NCBI RefSeq assembly: GCF_949769255.1
Contig: NZ_OX458329.1
Span: 1,178,001-1,242,000, forward strand
Direction: 5' to 3'
Source of the DNA: Mobiluncus massiliensis
GTDB taxonomy: Bacteria > Actinomycetota > Actinomycetes > Actinomycetales > Actinomycetaceae
Length of the DNA stretch: 64,000 nt
The first letter of the stretch is position 1. Every line of letters starts with the position of its first letter. A program made the translations under genes and the position numbers. The notes below the pieces were generated by a model. That model was given only the letters and a program-made list of their open reading frames with translations. It had not been told where the DNA came from and ran no database searches. Shown here piece after piece: positions 59,056 to 64,000 of this stretch.

Positions 59056-60573
59056 TTAGGCGCCAGGAGTGGGATTTTCCGGACTGTCCGGACCTGTCCC
59101 CGGTTGACCGGAACCGTCGGGCGAATCGGCATCGGGACGGTCTTGTGACACCTCCGCATCACCTTCCGAATCAATGCCGGGCTCCAACCCTTTGGCGTAT
59201 CCCAAAGTCCCTTGCAGCATAGCCTCCAAATCAGCTTCCAGCGGGTCTTTCGGGCCTTCTCCTGCCAGGCGCGCCACGAACTCGTCCGGGGCATCAAAGT
59301 CACTTTCCTCCGGCAGCAGGTCCGGGTGATCCCACAAGCCTTCCGCACCGGCTTCGCCGAGCTTGGCCACCAGTTTGGACCACAAGGCGCTGGCTTCACG
59401 CAACCGTTTGGGTCGCAGTTCCAAGCCGATGAGGGCGGCGAACGCTTTTTCGGCCGGTCCTCCAGTGGCGCGGCGCCGATTCATCATCTCTCGCAAGGCT
59501 CCCATCTGAGGTAACGTCCCGGCCAAACAACGCGTGGTCACCATATCGACCCAGCCCTCCATAATCGCCAGCAGGGTCTCCAGGCTTTGTTTTGCGGCGG
59601 TTTGGTTATTGGTCTGACTGGGAGTCAGCACACCTTGCGCGATGAGTTTGTGCAGGGCGTCTTGATCCATCGGGTCCAGGCCCTGCAGGGCCGATTCCAT
59701 CGCTTGCAAATCGAAGCTGATATCCCTGGCGTAGTCCTCAATCGCCTTGGTGACATGCATCCGCAGCCACGGCACGGCGTGATAAAGCCGCACATAGGCG
59801 GCCTCGCGAGTCGCTAGGAAGGCCAGCACCGGCTCGACTTCCAGGCTGATGTCGGCAGCGAACTTTTCCACGTTTTCCAGCACTATTGCCGCTTGATTCA
59901 CCTCTGCAACCGGAAGCCCGATGTCGGTCGAACCAAAGCTCTCGGCCGCCAAGCTCCCCCAAGCCTGGCCAAACTGCAGCCCGAACAGGTTTGAACTCAA
60001 AACCCCCAGCAGGGAATCCAGGTTCAGCGATGCCGGGTCGCCGTCCTTGGAAAATAGCCCCATCAGCTGTTGTAGTTCGGGCGGGCCGGAAGAAATCTCG
60101 ATGTGTAAGTCGCCGTCGGCAATATGCGCAGACAGCGCCTGTTTCATGGACTCAGACGTTTTGGCAGCCACCGGGGTAACCAAGATTTTCCAGACTTCGG
60201 ACGAGGCATCCAGCCACTTCGGTGCGGATAAGGCGGTATAGCTGGCAGGCGGCGGAGTGAGCGAAGTGACCGGGTCTAGGCGCAAATTAGCTTGAGACAG
60301 GGCTTGACGCACCCGGTCGGCATCAGCGGCAGTCACCACCCGGGTTGCCCCGCCCAGACGCCCCAGGGCAGTCATACGCGCCAAGTCCCAGTTCACCGGC
60401 TCATCGGAGCTGGACAGTAGGGACTGCAACGGGAAAGCAAAAATACCCTCCCCTCCGGAAAACGCCGAGAACGGGGTGCCGGAACGGAGCTTTTCCTCCA
60501 TCTCACGGGCTTTTTCCTCGCCAAAGACCTGGCGCAGCATTTCGGCCCAGTCAGGCATCTCACTTTCATCCAT
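59056..60573 (-). CDS. DUF2342-family zinc-dependent metalloprotease-like protein
   Basis: A 505-residue protein. Landmarks of the family are DEPVNWDLARMTA (near 56), REAAYVRLYHAVPWLR (near 255), IMEGWVDMVTTRCL (near 338) and GLELRPKRLREASALWSKL (near 378), and WDHPDLLPEESDFDAPDEFV. It is annotated in databases as a putative hydrolase or zinc metalloprotease; a canonical HExxH is not apparent, so the activity is uncertain. The C terminus is an acidic Pro/Gly/Ser tail. It is divergent from the YlbL-type protease, sharing a 16-18 base gap. Confidence 0.8.
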   Translation of the reverse strand: MDESEMPDWAEMLRQVFGEEKAREMEEKLRSGTPFSAFSGGEGIFAFPLQSLLSSSDEPVNWDLARMTALGRLGGATRVVTAADADRVRQALSQANLRLDPVTSLTPPPASYTALSAPKWLDASSEVWKILVTPVAAKTSESMKQALSAHIADGDLHIEISSGPPELQQLMGLFSKDGDPASLNLDSLLGVLSSNLFGLQFGQAWGSLAAESFGSTDIGLPVAEVNQAAIVLENVEKFAADISLEVEPVLAFLATREAAYVRLYHAVPWLRMHVTKAIEDYARDISFDLQAMESALQGLDPMDQDALHKLIAQGVLTPSQTNNQTAAKQSLETLLAIMEGWVDMVTTRCLAGTLPQMGALREMMNRRRATGGPAEKAFAALIGLELRPKRLREASALWSKLVAKLGEAGAEGLWDHPDLLPEESDFDAPDEFVARLAGEGPKDPLEADLEAMLQGTLGYAKGLEPGIDSEGDAEVSQDRPDADSPDGSGQPGTGPDSPENPTPGA

Positions 60574-60578
60574 GAGAC

Positions 60579-60584
60579 TATAGT
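60579..60584 (+). promoter_or_regulatory. -10 element of a leaderless ylbL-type transcript
   Basis: TATAGT ends seven bases before ATG 60592, and no ribosome site precedes the ATG, so initiation at the start codon is likely. It lies five bases outside the divergent metalloprotease start. Confidence 0.5.
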
Positions 60585-60591
60585 ATCCGTG

Positions 60592-61809
60592 ATGAACACC
60601 GATGCGCTGGATAAGGGAGCGGATACGCCTGCCCCCGAAGATTCACTGACGCTCGAATCCAAAACTGATTCGCCGCCAGAAGTCCCTGCTGACGCGCCCG
60701 CCCGCACCCGTTCCCGATGGTCTTTGAGCCGTTGGGTCCTGAGCTTTGCCCTCATCGTCCTGGGCGGGTATTTTCTGTTCCTCTATTCCTATCCTGTGGT
60801 CATCAACTATCCGGGACCGACCTTTGACGTGCTGGGCAAGGACGATAAGCAAACCCCCCTCATCGAGGTGAAAGGCGCGAAAACCTATCCAGACAACAAC
60901 GGAGAACTGCGCATGACCACGGTTTCCTCCCTGGGGGGACCCGGCTCTATGGTCAGCGGTTGGGACCTGATTGTGGCGGCGTTTAGCCCAAATACCACCA
61001 TCTTGCCCGAAGAAATGGTCTATCCCCGCAATGTCTCCAGCAAAGACATTAAGAAGCTCGGGGTGCAACAGATGGACCAATCCCAACTCTCCGCCGAAGC
61101 GGTGGCGCTGGAATCCTTGGGGTATGACGTGAACATCACCTGGTCCGTCGCCGAGATTGCCAAAGACTCGCCTGCGGCCGGCATTTTGCGTAAGAAAGAC
61201 GTGGTGCAAACCATTGCCCGTCCCGGTCAAACCCCGCTGAAGGTCCACACTGTTGAGGACTTGCGCAAGTTCTTGGACACAGTGCCGAGCGGCGACACTG
61301 TTGAACTCGGTATCATCCGCAACGGTGAAGCCCAGACGGTGAGCATGAAAACCGCTCCGGTCAGGAAAGCGAACGGCAAAATCGGGAAGGGCTCGCAGCT
61401 CAGCATCTATTTAGCTTCGGACGTGGACGTTCCTCTGGACATCACTTTTCACCTTAAAGACGTGGGCGGACCTTCCGCGGGCACCATGTTTGCCCTGGGG
61501 ATAGTGGAGCAGCTCACGCCCGAACACCTGACCGGGAAATCGGTCATTGCCGGGACCGGGACTATCGACCTGGCCGGTAAAGTCGGCCCCATCAGCGGAA
61601 TTGAGCAAAAGATGGCGGGAGCAAAGGCTGACGGAGCCAAGTTTTTCCTGGCGCCGTCAGAGAACTGCAACGAAGTTGTGGGCAACATCCCGAAAGGACT
61701 GACGGTAGCGAAAATCGGGACATTTTCCGAAGCGCTGGACGTGGTGCAAAAGATACGCGATGGAAAGACCTCTGAGCTGCCCCAATGCACTCTCCCGACT
61801 CAGAAATAA
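60592..61809 (+). CDS. YlbL-type PDZ and Lon-like membrane protease
   Basis: A 405-residue protein with a cytoplasmic acidic start, one membrane helix (about 48-68, WVLSFALIVLGGYFLFLYSY), a PDZ domain (about 195-275, IAKDSPAAGILRKKDVVQ) and a C-terminal S16 Lon-like protease domain. Catalytic Ser is in GGPSAGTMFAL and Lys in GIEQKMAGAK. It likely degrades or processes membrane or exported proteins. ATG 60592 or GTG 60589 start a leaderless message. Confidence 0.9.
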   Translation: MNTDALDKGADTPAPEDSLTLESKTDSPPEVPADAPARTRSRWSLSRWVLSFALIVLGGYFLFLYSYPVVINYPGPTFDVLGKDDKQTPLIEVKGAKTYPDNNGELRMTTVSSLGGPGSMVSGWDLIVAAFSPNTTILPEEMVYPRNVSSKDIKKLGVQQMDQSQLSAEAVALESLGYDVNITWSVAEIAKDSPAAGILRKKDVVQTIARPGQTPLKVHTVEDLRKFLDTVPSGDTVELGIIRNGEAQTVSMKTAPVRKANGKIGKGSQLSIYLASDVDVPLDITFHLKDVGGPSAGTMFALGIVEQLTPEHLTGKSVIAGTGTIDLAGKVGPISGIEQKMAGAKADGAKFFLAPSENCNEVVGNIPKGLTVAKIGTFSEALDVVQKIRDGKTSELPQCTLPTQK

Positions 61810-61821
61810 TAGACTGGGATT

Positions 61822-62595
61822 ATGACTGAGATGATTGAGCGTGCAGACGGCCGTCGGGCGGACCAGCTCCGCAAAGTGACTCTACACATGGATTGGGTCA
61901 GTGCCCCGGAAGGGTGCGTGTTGGTATCTTGCGGAAACACCCGAGTGTTGTGTTCGGCCAGCTTGACGGAAGGGGTTCCCCGGTGGCGCAAGGACTCCGG
62001 TTTGGGCTGGGTCACGGCTGAGTACGCCATGCTCCCCCGCGCTACCGATACTCGCAATACCCGCGAGTCGGTCAAGGGGAAAATCAGCGGGCGCACCTCA
62101 GAGATTTCCCGGCTCATTGGACGGGCGCTGCGTGCTTCGGTGGATTACACCGCGTTGGGTGAGAACACGATTGCGATAGACTGCGATGTTTTGCAAGCCG
62201 ATGGGGGCACTCGCACCGCCTCGATTACCGGGGCTTGGATTGCCTTGCAGCGCGCCATCGCCGTGGGTAGGGACAACGGTTTTATTCCCGGCAATCCCAC
62301 ACGCGACTCGGTTTGTGCCATTTCCGTGGGGATCATTGATTCCACGCCGCGCCTGGATCTGCCCTACGAGGAAGATTCCCGTGCCGAAACCGACATGAAT
62401 GTGGTGATGACCGGCTCAGGAACTCTGGTGGAGGTACAGGGAACCGCGGAGGGCGCGCCGTTTAGCCGCACCGAACTGGACGCTTTACTGGATTTGGCCC
62501 AGGCCGGTTGCCATGATTTGACCAGATTGCAGCGCGCGGCAGTAGACAGTGCACCCGGTGCGGTATTGACGCTAACAGATGGAGTAATCGCGTGA
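61822..62595 (+). CDS. rph: Ribonuclease PH
   Basis: A 257-residue phosphorolytic 3'-5' exoribonuclease that trims tRNA 3' ends. It shows [13 protein letters not shown] at the start, [41 protein letters not shown] and [19 protein letters not shown] with the catalytic Asp residues. It overlaps rdgB by four bases, the usual actinobacterial rph-rdgB pair. A TAATAG nine bases upstream of the ATG may be its -10. Confidence 0.97.
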   Translation: MTEMIERADGRRADQLRKVTLHMDWVSAPEGCVLVSCGNTRVLCSASLTEGVPRWRKDSGLGWVTAEYAMLPRATDTRNTRESVKGKISGRTSEISRLIGRALRASVDYTALGENTIAIDCDVLQADGGTRTASITGAWIALQRAIAVGRDNGFIPGNPTRDSVCAISVGIIDSTPRLDLPYEEDSRAETDMNVVMTGSGTLVEVQGTAEGAPFSRTELDALLDLAQAGCHDLTRLQRAAVDSAPGAVLTLTDGVIA

Positions 62596-63287
62596 GTATT
62601 TTGACTTCTGTGCCGGATTTACGGGATAAGGACGCTCAGAAACTGAAAGTGCCGCCGGAGGCACAGGTGGTGATGGCTACGGGCAATGCCCACAAGGTTC
62701 GGGAAGTGGAGGAGATTTTGCGTCCCTTGGTGCCGAGCCTGCACCCGGGGGGAATCGTCGCCTCAGGTACGCTGGGGGCTCCTGAACCACGCGAGGACGG
62801 TACCTCTTTTTCTGCCAACGCCCTGATTAAGGCGCGGGCCCTAGCCAGCCTGGTGGACGTGCCGATTCTGGCTGACGATTCCGGGTTGAGCGTGGACATT
62901 TTGGGCGGCGCCCCCGGAATTTTTTCGGCTCGATGGTGCGGACACCACGGGGACGACCGGGCCAACCTGGAACTGCTGTTGAACCAGCTGCAGGACATCG
63001 ATGATGGCTATCGCACGGCGGCATTCATCTGTGCCGCGGTGCTGTTGGTCCCGGGAGGGGGAACATACCTGGGAAACGGGGTTATGGGTGGACGCTTAGT
63101 GCGGGAGCCGAAGGGCAAAAACGGTTTCGGATACGACCCGATTTTTATGGCGGACGGCCAGGATGTCACCAATGGCGAACTGAGCCAGGAGACCAAGAAC
63201 ACTATTTCGCACCGAGCCAAAGCCTTCATTCAGATAGCTCCACAGCTCGAAGCCATACTGGGAGTCCGCACCCGAATCACCCTGTGA
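62592..63287 (+). CDS. rdgB: RdgB/HAM1 non-canonical purine NTP pyrophosphatase
   Basis: A 231-residue enzyme hydrolysing dITP, XTP and similar nucleotides to monophosphates. Landmarks are [17 protein letters not shown] (near 28), [31 protein letters not shown] with the catalytic Asp pair, and [12 protein letters not shown]. The N-terminal 25 residues extend beyond the usual start. GTG 62592 overlaps the rph stop. Confidence 0.96.
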   Translation: MSILTSVPDLRDKDAQKLKVPPEAQVVMATGNAHKVREVEEILRPLVPSLHPGGIVASGTLGAPEPREDGTSFSANALIKARALASLVDVPILADDSGLSVDILGGAPGIFSARWCGHHGDDRANLELLLNQLQDIDDGYRTAAFICAAVLLVPGGGTYLGNGVMGGRLVREPKGKNGFGYDPIFMADGQDVTNGELSQETKNTISHRAKAFIQIAPQLEAILGVRTRITL

Positions 63288-63443
63288 TTGCGCCGCGAAG
63301 TCGGGGAAAGCGCCCCGCTGCGGAACACAAAAAACCACAATTATCCCAATTGTCCTGACAAAGTCTGAAAATCGCCTGAAAGGATGGGGAATTTTTCTTT
63401 GATTTTTCCCCGAAGTCTAGCCTTTCGCGGGGCGAAATGGCAC

Positions 63444-63473
63444 AATAATTAGTGAGGGCAAAGGATTGCCCTC
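63444..63473 (+). promoter_or_regulatory. Promoter and 5'-end hairpin upstream of the first small gene
   Basis: AATAAT (63444-63449, five of six -10 bases) is followed five bases later by a perfect 8-bp hairpin GAGGGCAA-AGGA-TTGCCCTC (63454-63473). The transcript would begin at or just before the hairpin, a layout that stabilises mRNA. A very strong AGGAGG site follows before ATG 63514. The stretch 63288-63443 has no gene; a TTCGC/GCGAA hairpin lies at 63424-63436. Confidence 0.5.
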
Positions 63474-63513
63474 GCGGAGTTGTTTAACTTCGCCAGAGTT
63501 TCAGGAGGAAAAA

Positions 63514-63783
63514 ATGCTTTCAACTGATGTAGTCGGGGCTCTGAACCCCGCATTGACGAATCAGGCTTTCACGCGCCCTGCCCCGGAGCCGAGCGCGAAA
63601 GCAGACAAGCCAGAACCCATCTCGAACACCTCGAAAACCGAGGCTGCGGCTACTGGTACTCACGGTGCGTTGAACGGCAATGTTGCTGAGTTCAAGCCCG
63701 TCGTTGGCGCCTCGCAACCGACCCACGCGGATCTGCCCCACACCTACAAGTCATCGAATTCGAACCTCGATGTCATGCTGTGA
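63514..63783 (+). CDS. Small unknown protein, first gene of a strongly translated pair
   Basis: An 89-residue protein rich in Ala, Pro, Ser, Asn and Thr with no hydrophobic segment and no Cys. It is probably disordered (ALNPALTNQAFTRPAPEPS, NTSKTEAAATG). ATG 63514 follows AGGAGG by six bases; the longer frame from 63466 would start within the leader hairpin and is rejected. The neighbour at 63818 is of similar character. The function is unknown. Confidence 0.65.
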   Translation: MLSTDVVGALNPALTNQAFTRPAPEPSAKADKPEPISNTSKTEAAATGTHGALNGNVAEFKPVVGASQPTHADLPHTYKSSNSNLDVML

Positions 63784-63817
63784 CGGCTATCCAACGTACT
63801 AAGGAAAGGATGGAGCC

Positions 63818-63982
63818 ATGAACCCGATTTCTGGTGCTGCGCCGATTATGGACGCAGAAACGATGAAAGCCCTGATGGTGACCGCGGTTGCCGCTCAGAC
63901 AGCCACCGCGACAAAAGCTGCTACGGCAGCCGCTGCACTGAAGGTCATGAATCCGCAAGGCGGTCTCGACGTTTACGCCTAA
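63818..63982 (+). CDS. Small helical unknown protein
   Basis: A 54-residue protein starting MNPISGAAPIMDAETMKALM and continuing as an Ala/Thr-rich amphipathic helix (VTAVAAQTATATKAATAAAA), ending GGLDVYA. It lies 34 bases after the previous gene and has an AGGA site. Short Ala-rich helical proteins of this type occur near motility genes in some bacteria; that suggestion is speculative as the window ends here. Confidence 0.55.
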   Translation: MNPISGAAPIMDAETMKALMVTAVAAQTATATKAATAAAALKVMNPQGGLDVYA

Positions 63983-64000
63983 GGGTCAGTAATCTGATTC

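Overview
The window looks like the chromosome of a high-GC Gram-positive (Actinomycetota), most likely the family Actinomycetaceae. The evidence is the UPF0182 / PPA1309-family / DUF2342 metalloprotease / YlbL-type PDZ-protease block, the polyphosphate glucokinase, a class A RNase P RNA with actinobacterial features, C-less tRNA 3' ends and probable leaderless transcripts. Mobiluncus is a plausible genus; that is inference and I could not test it.

Layout. 0-19.4 kb is core chromosome: YwiC-like membrane protein, lipid kinase, C69 dipeptidase, panB, map, ppgK, rnpB, a coiled-coil protein that has lost its zinc-ribbon cysteines, a Nif3-like protein, an acyl-CoA synthetase, lipB / KstD-like flavoprotein / lipA, two membrane-anchored secreted-domain proteins around a tRNA-Val, a sialidase and a YibE/F protein. 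19.4-24.3 kb is a patchwork island: a decayed IS1249-type element, a TetR/MFS efflux pair, and a prophage scrap (small terminase and HNH nuclease), bracketed by a 39-bp direct repeat and a second partial copy of the IS end.

24.3-51.76 kb is an integrative conjugative element (ICE) inserted in the 3' end of the initiator tRNA gene, with a 40-bp att duplication. It carries a tyrosine integrase, ParA and a ribbon-helix-helix partner, a putative oriT, MobC, a relaxase, a PcfB-like protein, a VirD4-type coupling protein, and VirB6-, VirB4-, PrgI- and pilin-like proteins. It also has a peptidoglycan hydrolase, a LAHTG surface protein, a replication-initiator-like protein and regulators at the right end.

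The most interesting feature is in the ICE cargo. Four unrelated toxin-like proteins (MuF-C/PBECR-like, VapD, zeta-type kinase, Fic) and two transfer-region proteins (PcfB-like and one unknown) share the same C-terminal module: PQTR[QEK][DE][LV], a short helix, then a basic Pro/Lys/Arg-rich tail of 40-49 residues. The DNA encoding it differs synonymously at each site. Three of the toxins are preceded by a small antitoxin/immunity-like gene. I infer a Gram-positive analogue of the Bartonella VbhT/VbhA arrangement: effectors delivered through a conjugative type IV secretion system (T4SS) using a common C-terminal signal. The toxin block also shows duplication and decay (second vapD stump, orphan second VbhA, antitoxin fragment), as expected for a rapidly shuffled arsenal.

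51.8-64 kb returns to core chromosome: UPF0182 protein, PPA1309-family protein, UvrD-like helicase, a ThiF/cyclodehydratase-like protein, DUF2342 metalloprotease, YlbL-type protease, rph, rdgB, and two small unknown genes with a strongly structured leader at the right edge.
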